A program made the position numbers and the translations under genes. The notes beneath the pieces were generated by a model that worked only from the letters and a program-made list of their open reading frames with translations, did no database searches and was not told the origin of the DNA. From contig JAJYPA010000034.1 in the NCBI GenBank assembly GCA_021795795.1, forward strand, positions 1 through 32,798: a DNA stretch of 32,798 bases. The letters run 5' to 3'. The DNA is from Pseudomonadota bacterium. GTDB lineage: Bacteria; Pseudomonadota; Gammaproteobacteria; Halothiobacillales; Halothiobacillaceae. Positions 8,829-15,994 of this stretch are shown in pieces (positions within the stretch are counted from its first letter, which is position 1; each line of letters opens with the position of its first letter).

Positions 8829-9011
8829 CATTTCTGCCCATCAGAGATATCCTTTTGCTTATTGGTTTTTAAAACTCAAAGGCTGACCAAATTCAACTAT
8901 GGCGCGATGCTACGGATACTGTCCGCACCGCGCCGTGGTCTTACACCAACCCTTGATGGATATATCCGCAGGGGTTTTTTATACCCAAATTCACCTGAAA
9001 AGGAGAACCTT

Positions 9012-9257
9012 ATGTATAACGAAATTCAGCAGAAAATACTGATGGATTACCAAGGTGGGGAATTCGCCTATCTATGCAACCCGGATGCCACCGAAGAAGA
9101 CCTGGAAAACTGCGGCGACGGATTGCTCGTTTTTGTGATCCGAGAACTGTCCGACAGCGAAGGATGCGATACCCTCGATGAGGCTTATAATCGCATTCAG
9201 CGAGGCATGGAAGATCTATCTGGCATTCTCAATATCATTGATCATTGGCACTGTTGA
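9012..9257 (+). CDS. Small acidic 'YQGG' protein A, 81 aa
   Basis: AAGGAG at 8999-9005 fixes the ATG at 9012; the frame is open further upstream but without a ribosome site. The protein is acidic, with IQQKILMDYQGG near the N-terminus and a helical second half (LDEAYNRIQRGMEDLSGILNII). It resembles the product of the gene at 10796 (QKITLESYQGG; then DILLINLV and a helical end) in length, position of the YQGG box and order of segments, so the two look like diverged paralogues. No function can be assigned. The gene is followed after 12 bases by the next frame, suggesting an operon. Confidence 0.75.
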   Translation: MYNEIQQKILMDYQGGEFAYLCNPDATEEDLENCGDGLLVFVIRELSDSEGCDTLDEAYNRIQRGMEDLSGILNIIDHWHC

Positions 9258-9269
9258 AGAAGATGACTG

Positions 9270-9683
9270 ATGGACGCCATCGAGATTCTTCCTTGTGTTA
9301 TCGACAACGGTAATGTGCGCCGTCCTTACCCAGAAGAACTCACACAGTTCGACGGAGCATACCCAGAAGAACGCGCACAGTTCTATAGAGTATACCAAAA
9401 AAATCATGGAGGACTTTCCCTGCATGTAATTGATTTTTACTGCCTGGAAGACCGTTCAGAGAACACCTACAAACTCGTTTTATGGGTGGAGGATGACGAT
9501 ATGCTCCCTTCTTACATAACTCTCAATTCGTCTGGCGTGGTTCTATCCTGCGGAGAGTTGCACAAAAATTTCCGGGATATGTACACCGACAAACGATTTA
9601 TGTTATACGAATCATTGCCGATGACCATCCAACACGCCATCCGGCGCGAATGCCTGCTGATCGCTAAAACAATAGCGGCTTAA
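9270..9683 (+). CDS. Hypothetical protein, 137 aa, with 11-residue repeat
   Basis: ATG 9270 follows a GAAGAAG (9256-9262). The protein has a mixed alpha/beta look, with LHVIDFYCLEDR, KLVLWVEDDDML and ITLNSSGVVLSCGE strands in the middle. Near the N-terminus there is a duplicated unit, YPEELTQFDGA then YPEERAQFYRV (residues ~20-41). I do not recognise the family. It is the last gene before a 279-base gap ending in the hairpin at 9901. Confidence 0.7.
   Translation: MDAIEILPCVIDNGNVRRPYPEELTQFDGAYPEERAQFYRVYQKNHGGLSLHVIDFYCLEDRSENTYKLVLWVEDDDMLPSYITLNSSGVVLSCGELHKNFRDMYTDKRFMLYESLPMTIQHAIRRECLLIAKTIAA
9327..9392 (+). repeat. Two imperfect 33-bp tandem units inside the gene at 9270
   Basis: Both units begin TACCCAGAAGAAC and share CGCACAGTTC-like cores; the period is exactly 33 bases, so the frame is kept. 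A recent in-frame duplication is the simplest explanation. Confidence 0.6.
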
Positions 9684-9907
9684 GAACCAACCAACACCGA
9701 AGTAATGGTCTGTGCATTTAGACGACCGCCTACCCACTGCACAGTCGCTCCGGCAACAAGCTGACACTCTGTGCTTAAAGACTGTGACGATGGGCCGCGC
9801 TGGACTAATCGACATGGCTGCTGACTGGTACGAACTAGGGCCTGCAGGTTGCTGAAATCATCGCCCGAAGCATAAGTACAGCAACGCCACGTTAACACCA
9901 CCCTATC
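9680..9907 (-). pseudogene. Possible protein C-terminal remnant (antisense frame)
   Basis: On the minus strand a 76-codon frame reads like real protein, with DDFSNLQALVRTSQQP, a Cys-containing middle and the ending GATVQWVGG...TSVLVGS before TAA at 9680. It has no start of its own: upstream it runs into the 5' end of the plus-strand gene at 9963. It fills the otherwise empty gap 9684-9962 and abuts the hairpin at 9901-9927. It may be a leftover 3' end of a gene, or chance. Family unknown. Confidence 0.25.
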
Positions 9908-9927
9908 GGGGACCATCCCCGATAGGG
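9901..9927 (+). promoter_or_regulatory. Perfect 11-bp inverted repeat in the leader of the 9963 gene
   Basis: CCCTATCGGGG and CCCCGATAGGG pair completely around ACCAT. It lies 24 bases before the AGGAG of the next gene and has no T-tract directly after it, so a leader hairpin or operator is more likely than a simple terminator. Confidence 0.5.
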
Positions 9928-9962
9928 GTAGGTCTCCGACTTTTTCCTTTAGGAGACTTGCC

Positions 9963-10769
9963 ATGAACAAAACCGACGCACAGAAGATTATCCAGTCTGT
10001 GGCATCCGATAACCTTCCCAAAAATACCAGGCAATACAAATGGTCCTACATAGACGGCGGTCTTGGCCAAAATGGCCTGGGATATTCCGTGGACCAGAAG
10101 CCGGTGGAAGGAAAAGTTGTCTATGCCGATGGTGAGATCGTCGTGCTTAAACAAGGCGCGAAAGCCATATTCACCGCGGTGGATCACTTGATTCTGCCGG
10201 AATCTTTAGATTTCACGGTTGGCGACAAGATTCGCATTACCCCTTATGCCCGCCGCCGGTTTGACGGTACATTTTTGTACGAACCCGTCAAGAGCGCCGA
10301 TGGCTTCTCCGTGACTTTTCATATCGGAGAGTCGGTCAGCCACCTGCCACTGGACAAGAGCACAGTCACCTCCCAGTACCTATTGGATATGATTGACCTG
10401 CTGGAACGTGGAAAAACCAATAGCTACCGTACAATCGCTCAAGTTCTGCTCGACGCCGGCGCCACGCTGGAGCCATTGCAGGTTAACGACGATCCGGATC
10501 CGGAAAATATTATCACAAATCCACCAGCAATCACTTTCCGTATCCAAAGTGGCAAGCTGAGCGGTTACCTCCGCATCTATTATGATCGATCCATGGATTA
10601 CTACGGAATTCATGTATTGGACGGCTGCGGAGTTATCGTTGACACCGTAAGTGATATTGATTTCACTTCCATGGCCGAAGTGATACAGGACCTTGTTGAC
10701 GATGAAACCTGGCGTATAGCCAAAGTGGAAATCATTCAGAAGGTTCGGCCAGCTAAAAAAGTCTCCTGA
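9963..10769 (+). CDS. Hypothetical protein, 268 aa, possible KfrB-like segment
   Basis: AGGAG (9951-9955) precedes ATG 9963. The N-terminal half contains a beta-rich stretch around residues 45-85 (PVEGKVVYADGEIVVLKQG...LDFTVGDKIRITPY) reminiscent of the KfrB domain found in plasmid and ICE proteins. The second half has a helical block (LLDMIDLLERG) and a strand-rich end (SGYLRIYYDRSMDYYGIHVLDGCGVIVD). No catalytic motif or membrane segment is visible. The KfrB comparison is from memory of the pattern and is weak. It is followed after 26 bases by the 10796 gene, probably in one transcript. Confidence 0.75.
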   Translation: MNKTDAQKIIQSVASDNLPKNTRQYKWSYIDGGLGQNGLGYSVDQKPVEGKVVYADGEIVVLKQGAKAIFTAVDHLILPESLDFTVGDKIRITPYARRRFDGTFLYEPVKSADGFSVTFHIGESVSHLPLDKSTVTSQYLLDMIDLLERGKTNSYRTIAQVLLDAGATLEPLQVNDDPDPENIITNPPAITFRIQSGKLSGYLRIYYDRSMDYYGIHVLDGCGVIVDTVSDIDFTSMAEVIQDLVDDETWRIAKVEIIQKVRPAKKVS

Positions 10770-10795
10770 GTCTTTCTCACCAAAAGGGATACCCC

Positions 10796-11020
10796 ATGAA
10801 CCGGTACCAAAAGATCACCCTGGAGAGCTACCAGGGCGGCGTTTATCGGTCGCTGACCACATTGCAGGAGGTCTGGGCCACCAACGACATCTTGCTGATC
10901 AATCTCGTCAATGTGCTCGATGAGGTTGACGTTACCCCTGAATCCCAGCGCGATACGCTCCTGGGCTTGGCGTTAACGATAGAAAATGTTGCTTTCAGTA
11001 TCGAAAACGCATGTAGATAA
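10796..11020 (+). CDS. Small acidic 'YQGG' protein B, 74 aa
   Basis: AAGGGA at 10784-10789 precedes ATG 10796. The sequence MNRYQKITLESYQGGVYRSL matches the N-terminal box of the 81-aa protein at 9012 (IQQKILMDYQGGEFAYL). The rest is a similar hydrophobic strand (DILLINLVNVLDEV) followed by a helix (TLLGLALTIENVAFSIEN). No known domain. The pair suggests an old duplication inside the accessory block. A terminator follows eight bases after the stop. Confidence 0.75.
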   Translation: MNRYQKITLESYQGGVYRSLTTLQEVWATNDILLINLVNVLDEVDVTPESQRDTLLGLALTIENVAFSIENACR

Positions 11021-11027
11021 GCAAGGT

Positions 11028-11053
11028 CTGGGCTGGCATAGCCCAGCCTTTTC
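11028..11053 (+). terminator. Terminator after YQGG protein B
   Basis: CTGGGCT and AGCCCAG pair around GGCAT and are followed by CCTTTTCT. It stands directly behind the stop at 11020. Its T-rich tail overlaps the longer inverted repeat at 11045-11089. Confidence 0.7.
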
Positions 11054-11089
11054 TAACCGAACTGTTCTTAAGTTCCGCTAGAAAAGGCT
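11045..11089. repeat. Perfect 11-bp inverted repeat with inner GAAC/GTTC stem
   Basis: AGCCTTTTCTA (11045-11055) and TAGAAAAGGCT (11079-11089) are exact inverse copies. The 23-base interior holds GAAC/GTTC and a central CTTAAG. The symmetry suits a bidirectional terminator between the plus-strand genes and a possible minus-strand gene ending at 11078, or a protein-binding site. Confidence 0.55.
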
Positions 11090-11308
11090 TTCAGTTTTTC
11101 CACGCTCGTAAACGAGTCGCCACCCAGCGTCATAGGGAAACTCACCAGGTGTGAAGGCAACACCTGTACCGTACCACTCATTTCCACCACCAATAGGAGT
11201 GCTCCCGCCATCATTAGGCGCGGCATATCTCCGATACAGAACACGCTTCAAATGTAAGCGCTCAACACACCAAGGCAACCCTGCCATGGCCATTTCAATA
11301 ACATCCAT
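11078..11308 (-). CDS. Possible small protein, 76 aa, antisense to the block
   Basis: From ATG at 11308, preceded on the minus strand by AGGGA five bases away, a 76-codon frame runs to TAG at 11078. The protein has a helical, basic start (GLPWCVERLHLKRVLYRRY) and a Gly/Trp/Tyr-rich second half (GGGNEWYGTGVAF...DAGWRLVYERG). It fills the otherwise gene-free gap between 11021 and 11371. Composition looks more protein-like than the opposite strand, but no family is recognised and its orientation opposes its neighbours. Confidence 0.35.
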   Translation of the reverse strand: MDVIEMAMAGLPWCVERLHLKRVLYRRYAAPNDGGSTPIGGGNEWYGTGVAFTPGEFPYDAGWRLVYERGKTESLF

Positions 11309-11371
11309 GGCTTTCCCTATGGATGACTCTTTTATTTGTTTAGCCCCTAACGTCCGTAAGGAGCCATTATT

Positions 11372-12079
11372 ATGATTACCCACGGTACCAGTACCGGAGG
11401 GAGCCGCGGTTGCGGTTCTCGTAAGCAGGGCGGTGTATACCTCTGCACAGGGCTCAGCGAAGACGGATCTCCCGTCGAGGATTTTCTGATTGACCCTGTC
11501 CGCCCATTTCTCGGCGAGCCTTTTCGTGCCCCAATTTCATTGGAAGATCCCACTCAACCAGGACTTTTCCATGCCGTCATCTGGGTGGGTGCCGAGTTCT
11601 ACCCTTCACTCGTCGACTTCGTTGAGGAAGTCAAAGCAAAAGGTGCCTCAAGGCGCATACCGTCCGGTTTCGACTTCTCGAAATTGACCCCCGGGGCCAG
11701 CCGAATGATTTTCGTACATCCAAAAGCCTTCACTAAAACCTGCCACCTGCCCACCGATGGTTGCCCAAAACACAAGCCCATGCATGGCCTCACGGAGCCC
11801 TGCATCGGGGCGCATTGGGACTATGTGGAGGCCCTTGGCGGGGACGTCAGCCGCTTTACCGCCACTTTGGGTGACCTGCAGTACGCGGTACCCGCCCAGG
11901 TGGAAACCGCACCACCCTTAGCGCCAGGTTTTTTTATGGCACTTCCAATTACCCATGTTGAATATGAAGCCAGGAATGAAGCGGATAATGGCCCAGAAGC
12001 TATTCATCAGGCTTCCGAAATTGGGTTCAATGTCAGCATTCTCCACGGAGGCGAGTATGAAATGCCTTGCGAAGATTAA
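11372..12079 (+). CDS. Hypothetical protein, 235 aa, Cys/His-containing
   Basis: AAGGAG (11358-11363) precedes ATG 11372. The N-terminus is glycine-rich (GTSTGGSRGCGSRKQGGVYLC). A middle segment carries KTCHLPTDGCPKHKPMHGL...CIGAHWD, where several Cys and His residues are close together and might bind metal. No membrane segment is seen and I cannot name the family. Its last 23 bases overlap the start of the ParB-like gene at 12057, so expression of the two is coupled. Confidence 0.75.
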   Translation: MITHGTSTGGSRGCGSRKQGGVYLCTGLSEDGSPVEDFLIDPVRPFLGEPFRAPISLEDPTQPGLFHAVIWVGAEFYPSLVDFVEEVKAKGASRRIPSGFDFSKLTPGASRMIFVHPKAFTKTCHLPTDGCPKHKPMHGLTEPCIGAHWDYVEALGGDVSRFTATLGDLQYAVPAQVETAPPLAPGFFMALPITHVEYEARNEADNGPEAIHQASEIGFNVSILHGGEYEMPCED

Positions 12080-12713
12080 ATCACCGTCCATGCGACCAGC
12101 AATACTTGGCGAAATCCCGCTTTCCCAAATCCGCATTCCTGAAGGGCGTGCACCACGCACTTTGGTCAAAAATATTCTGGCCAGAGGGCTCATAGAGCCC
12201 GTTGTACTCCGACAAGCGGAAGACGGTAGCGATGGTTTTGAATTGGTAGCTGGTCGTCGCCGTCTGCAGGCTCTACTCGAAATGGGCTACAAATCGGTGA
12301 TCGCCATAGTCCGTACGGAGACAGATGGTCAAAGCGCAGCGGATATCACTCTGTCCGAAAATCTGGTGCGCTCGCGCAACCTTCTGTCTGAAGTCCATGC
12401 TTATCGTGAAATGCGTCAATCAGGACGTAGTCTGGAGGATATTCAGAAGGAACTTGGTATTTTTAAGCGCGACCTGAAGACGTTGGACATCCTCTCCAGC
12501 ATGAGTTCACGAACTGAATCCGCGTTGGAAGGAGGACAACTCAGCCCGTCCGGTGCCAAGGTTTTGGCTAAATTGCCAACCGAAACACAAGACGCGTATT
12601 TTTCGCAATCCGCTTCAGACAAATACACCCTGGAAAGTGTGAAGGTCTGGCGAATGTCATATCTGTTTCAGCCAGACCAGATGTCATTTCTTCTGGAAAT
12701 ACCGTTGCATTAA
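12057..12713 (+). CDS. ParB/Spo0J-type partition-like protein, 218 aa
   Basis: The start at 12057 is chosen because CGGAGG (12046-12051) precedes it, inside the end of the upstream gene. The ParB N-terminal domain is clear: IPLSQIRIPEG around residues 19-29, then GLIEPVVLRQ, the ELVAGRRRLQALLEMGY box near residues 62-78 and the TLSENLVRSRNLLSEVHAY block of the central domain. It would bind a centromere-like site or act as a ParB-fold regulator or CTPase. It is shorter than full ParB and no ParA ATPase is adjacent, so a role other than classical partition is possible. A second ParB-domain gene lies at 18158. Confidence 0.88.
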   Translation: MKCLAKIKSPSMRPAILGEIPLSQIRIPEGRAPRTLVKNILARGLIEPVVLRQAEDGSDGFELVAGRRRLQALLEMGYKSVIAIVRTETDGQSAADITLSENLVRSRNLLSEVHAYREMRQSGRSLEDIQKELGIFKRDLKTLDILSSMSSRTESALEGGQLSPSGAKVLAKLPTETQDAYFSQSASDKYTLESVKVWRMSYLFQPDQMSFLLEIPLH

Positions 12714-12741
12714 AAAGCAGCATCGCTGCAAGGAGTAGTCT

Positions 12742-13485
12742 ATGCATACCGCCATTGCGGAAAAATCTGTCGCAAAAATCAGCCAACCATCGCCCATCCA
12801 CAAAAACTCGGGAACGATTGTTGATAACGACAGTAATGAGGCGCGATTCACCCGCGTGACTCGCGATGCAAACACTGTGAGCATTGTCGTTAGCGACACG
12901 CCGATACCGCAGCCGCGTGTATCCGTCGCTATGACACTGTTCGGCGATGAATGGTCGCCGCCAGAAATTGCCCTAGTAAAAAAACGTAAACGGGGCCAGT
13001 ACGCCAAAAAAACTGATCCGGAAGAAGAACAGGTTGCCAAGTTCAGGTATGTCGCTGTACAAAACCGTCTTCGCGCCTGGGATTCCGACGAGGTTGAATG
13101 GTTGCACGACATCCTTCTGGCGGAGACCAATCGGGAAATGCGTGAAGCCATTGAAGAGAAAAACTTCGCGTCGATCCGGGAGAAGCTAGCCTGGTATGAG
13201 GATATGACGTGGCGACCTTTTTCCTTCCCTGTCTGCTGCGCCATCGCCGGCGCTCATCCCTATGACGTCTTGCAAGGTATCCACCAAGGACTTTCGATGC
13301 TTTCAACCAGACTCCGCAAACAAATTTCCAGTGGGGACTACCGTATTAACGATGAAACCACGGAGCGAATCTGTCACCTGCTCAGCCGCAAACAAGCCTA
13401 CGAATCGTCGATCAAAGAACCCATGGGCAATCACAGCGCCGCCTACAGCACCGATGTGGGCTGGCAGGAACTGTCACTTCATTAA
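12742..13485 (+). CDS. Hypothetical protein, 247 aa
   Basis: AAGGAG at 12730-12735 gives ATG 12742, 28 bases after the ParB-like gene. The first ~70 residues are polar and look unstructured. A basic patch (VKKRKRGQYAKK, about residues 79-90) precedes a helical C-terminal region with EEEQVAKFRYVAVQNRL, DEVEWLHDILLAETNREMREAIEE and a possible DNA- or protein-binding end. No known domain is recognised. Its position after a ParB-like gene suggests a partner, but this is inference only. The terminator/attenuator at 13496 follows. Confidence 0.75.
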   Translation: MHTAIAEKSVAKISQPSPIHKNSGTIVDNDSNEARFTRVTRDANTVSIVVSDTPIPQPRVSVAMTLFGDEWSPPEIALVKKRKRGQYAKKTDPEEEQVAKFRYVAVQNRLRAWDSDEVEWLHDILLAETNREMREAIEEKNFASIREKLAWYEDMTWRPFSFPVCCAIAGAHPYDVLQGIHQGLSMLSTRLRKQISSGDYRINDETTERICHLLSRKQAYESSIKEPMGNHSAAYSTDVGWQELSLH

Positions 13486-13495
13486 TCAAACAAAA

Positions 13496-13549
13496 AGCCA
13501 GCGTATTCTCGCTGGCTTACCTCTATGAATTGACATAGAGGTAAGCCAG
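13496..13549 (+). terminator. Two competing hairpins: terminator-like stem and 16-bp perfect stem
   Basis: AGCCAGCG (13496-13503) pairs with CGCTGGCT (13510-13517). The same CTGGCT is also the start of CTGGCTTACCTCTATG (13512-13527), which pairs perfectly over 16 bases with CATAGAGGTAAGCCAG (13534-13549) around AATTGA. The two structures exclude each other. No strong T-tract follows either, so it may be an attenuator, an operator or a processing site. Confidence 0.6.
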
Positions 13550-13593
13550 TTTCCCGCCACTCGGCCGATACCGGACGTAAACCGGCATTTCAT

Positions 13594-13642
13594 CACCCCA
13601 TAAAGGGGTGCAACCCTATGGGGCAAGTTCCCCACGGGGAAC
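13594..13642 (+). promoter_or_regulatory. Hairpin leader in front of the 94-aa gene
   Basis: CACCCC/GGGGTG (13594-13610) and GTTCCCC/GGGGAAC (13627-13642) stand just before the GGAGG (13655-13659) of the next gene. The arrangement resembles the CCCC/GGGG leader before 8436. Confidence 0.4.
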
Positions 13643-13663
13643 GCCTCTTACTTTGGAGGTCGT

Positions 13664-13948
13664 ATGGATAACACACAGGCAGCAATTGCCAACATGATTA
13701 CCACCGGTGACCATCTACTACCTGGGTTAAACCGGTACAAATACAACGGCGCCGACAACATCGACGTGGCGATGCTTGACCGTGACGAATATCTTTCCGC
13801 TCCCGGCCGCGATGTCTTCGTGGACGAAAATAACCTTTGCATTATCACCCGTCTCGGTAACGCGATTTATGTTTCCACACAAAAGGCCAGAGAAGCCTTT
13901 ATGGCTGAACTGGACGCCAGCCGGAAATTCTACGCACAACGGCAATAA
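13664..13948 (+). CDS. Hypothetical protein, 94 aa
   Basis: GGAGG precedes ATG 13664 by four bases. The protein is soluble by appearance, with a strand-rich middle (DVFVDENNLCIITRLGNAIYVST) and a helical end (KAREAFMAELDASRKFYAQ). I do not recognise it. It lies between a hairpin leader and the primase gene, 94 bases upstream of the latter, and is probably co-transcribed with it. Confidence 0.75.
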   Translation: MDNTQAAIANMITTGDHLLPGLNRYKYNGADNIDVAMLDRDEYLSAPGRDVFVDENNLCIITRLGNAIYVSTQKAREAFMAELDASRKFYAQRQ

Positions 13949-14042
13949 AACAGGAGTAAACGGCCCAGCGGTCTCTTTCAAGGTGGTGGCGCAATCCGCC
14001 GCCTCCTGAGAGGCCATTGTGGTCGTTCATTGTGGAGGCTTT

Positions 14043-15182
14043 ATGTACAAGTATGATGCAAAAGTGGTCAACGATGCCGCCCGTGATCGTTGGGACATGA
14101 TTATCAGGGCCTTATCTGCCTATGATATCGATGCCGCTCTGGACCGCCCGGGGCGTCATATTCCTTGCCCGGTGCATGGCGGCAAGGATGGGTTCCGCGT
14201 TTTCAAGAACGTCGATGAAACGGGCGGTGGAATATGCAATACCTGCGGCTCTTTTGGCGGCGGGTTCAGCCTGTTGATGTGGTTGAACCAGTGGACTTTT
14301 CCGGAAGCGCTCACGGCGGTCGGGGAACTCTTGGATGCCGGGGTCATTCCCATCGTCCAGCAACGCCCGCCCAGACAAGCTAAAGCGCCGGAGCGTGCAG
14401 ATGTTAAAAAACGGTTGAGTGAGACGTGGATGAGCACGGTCCCCATCACAGACCCCAAGGCCGAAGTGTTGCGTCACTATTTCGAATCGCGAGGTATAGG
14501 CCTGGAAAAGTGGCTACACATGGTGCCGAATCATGAAAAGGTGCTGCGTTACCATCCCAGCCTGACCTTTTATAGCGAAGGGGAACTCATGGGCCGGTGG
14601 CCGGCGCTCATAGCTATGGTCACCCATCCGGACGGGTCCCCGGTAAATCTGCATCGCACCTATATCGCTCAGGACGGTTCAGGGAAGGCGCCTGTCGACC
14701 CTCCGCGTAAACTGATGACCCCATTCCCCGGGAAAAGGACACCAGGTGGCGCCATTCGACTTGGCGAAGTGAACAACGGGATCGGCCAAGTCGCAGAGGG
14801 TATCGAAACAGCAGTGTCGGTTATGGTTGCCCGTCAAAAGCCTGTGTGGTCAGCCATTTCTGACACGTTTATGGCCACTTTCCAACCCCCTGAAGATTGG
14901 CACACGCTAATCATCTGGGCGGACAAAGACCGTCCACTGCCGGATCACGATGCCGGGCCTGGAGAAGAGTCCGCTGATCGTCTTAGAGAGCGGGCTATTG
15001 AAATGGGGCGGCATGCAAGGATATTTATCCCCGGCAGGCCTATCCCGCAGAATCACAAGTCTGTAGACTGGAACGATATTCTCCTTCTAGATGGTCCAGA
15101 AGCTATTGGTCCGCAGGGACGAGCTACAAAAAAGAAAGGTGGTTTCCTTTCTGGATTGTCATCAGTTTGGCGCGTCGCATGA
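14043..15182 (+). CDS. Toprim-type DNA primase with zinc finger (phage P4/ICE type), 379 aa
   Basis: The ATG at 14043 follows GGAGG (14034-14038). A zinc-binding primase finger is visible: CPVH at 42-45 and CNTC at 65-68, as in CHC2/P4 alpha-type primases. The Toprim domain shows VAEGIETAVSV (Glu252) and WADKDRP near residues 292-298, the acidic metal-binding pair that catalyses primer synthesis. No helicase domain is fused, unlike P4 alpha. It likely makes RNA primers for element replication or for the complementary strand after transfer. A strong terminator follows at 15192 and the opposite-strand cluster begins behind it. Confidence 0.88.
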   Translation: MYKYDAKVVNDAARDRWDMIIRALSAYDIDAALDRPGRHIPCPVHGGKDGFRVFKNVDETGGGICNTCGSFGGGFSLLMWLNQWTFPEALTAVGELLDAGVIPIVQQRPPRQAKAPERADVKKRLSETWMSTVPITDPKAEVLRHYFESRGIGLEKWLHMVPNHEKVLRYHPSLTFYSEGELMGRWPALIAMVTHPDGSPVNLHRTYIAQDGSGKAPVDPPRKLMTPFPGKRTPGGAIRLGEVNNGIGQVAEGIETAVSVMVARQKPVWSAISDTFMATFQPPEDWHTLIIWADKDRPLPDHDAGPGEESADRLRERAIEMGRHARIFIPGRPIPQNHKSVDWNDILLLDGPEAIGPQGRATKKKGGFLSGLSSVWRVA

Positions 15183-15191
15183 CGCAAACAC

Positions 15192-15222
15192 AGCCCCAAG
15201 CCTTGTGCTTGGGGCTTTTTTT
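15192..15222 (+). terminator. Terminator after the primase gene
   Basis: AGCCCCAAG and CTTGGGGCT form a nine-pair stem around CCTTGTG, followed by seven T residues. This is the clearest Rho-independent terminator in the window and closes the plus-strand block. Confidence 0.92.
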
Positions 15223-15360
15223 ATGCGCGCATTTTCGCCGGAAAGCCATCCTCATCGTGCTGAACGCCAATTACCTTGTCCACCTGACCAAGATAATTGG
15301 CGCCAGGCACATCCTACCTTCATGCGCATGGCGGGCAAGGTAGATCACCAGAAAGTCAGG

Positions 15361-15984
15361 TCATGAATCATGCTGACCAACCTGCGCTGCTATTGCATCC
15401 GTTGGCTTAATTAACTTAACTCCCTTTTCAATGAACTCTTCAATGAGTCCCATGATATTCCGTTGCCCATCTATCAGGGCGGCCTTTTTTCCATCAATTA
15501 CAGTGCGGAGCCTGATCATTTCAGCAAGATTCACAGATCGCTTCATCGCGTGTTCACAGGCCAAGCGATACAAGGTTGCTGTTTTGGCGCGACCAAAAAA
15601 CCTGCGACTCATTGTTTCGGCCTGTTTCAGATATTCCTGTGATGACTGTTCCAGTTCCTCATCGTCCGCATGACGCGCAACCAACTGCTCTGTCAACCTA
15701 TCGACAGCATCCACCGTCTCAACCACGCGCCGTTCAAAATCCCTCATAACGTCACACACAGCGGAAGACGCCGCCTGCGATGGCACCAGTTTGAGTAATG
15801 CGTGATCAAGCACAAGGCGCCGTTGTAGTTCACGCACGATTGCCAGATTTTCTTTGGCCTGAGCAATCACGATCCGATGCTGAGCGGTATCAATGTTCTG
15901 ACAGAGCCTGGTCTCCAGTTTGTCCAAAAACCCATCGGCCAATTCCAGCGACATCTCACCAGTTTCTTGTTCCTGTTGCGCCAT
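15361..15984 (-). CDS. Hypothetical helical protein, 207 aa
   Basis: The minus-strand AAGGAG (15991-15996) lies six bases before ATG 15984; further upstream candidates (ATG 15990, TTG 16005) fit it less well. The protein is almost wholly helical: amphipathic stretches such as NIDTAQHRIVIAQAKENLAIVRELQRRL and VDAVDRLTEQLVARHADDEELEQ run through it, with no membrane segment or catalytic motif. It is the last gene of the minus-strand cluster, and its ribosome site overlaps the stop of the membrane protein gene upstream, so they are coupled and may act together. Confidence 0.75.
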   Translation of the reverse strand: MAQQEQETGEMSLELADGFLDKLETRLCQNIDTAQHRIVIAQAKENLAIVRELQRRLVLDHALLKLVPSQAASSAVCDVMRDFERRVVETVDAVDRLTEQLVARHADDEELEQSSQEYLKQAETMSRRFFGRAKTATLYRLACEHAMKRSVNLAEMIRLRTVIDGKKAALIDGQRNIMGLIEEFIEKGVKLIKPTDAIAAQVGQHDS

Positions 15985-15994
15985 TACCATCTCC

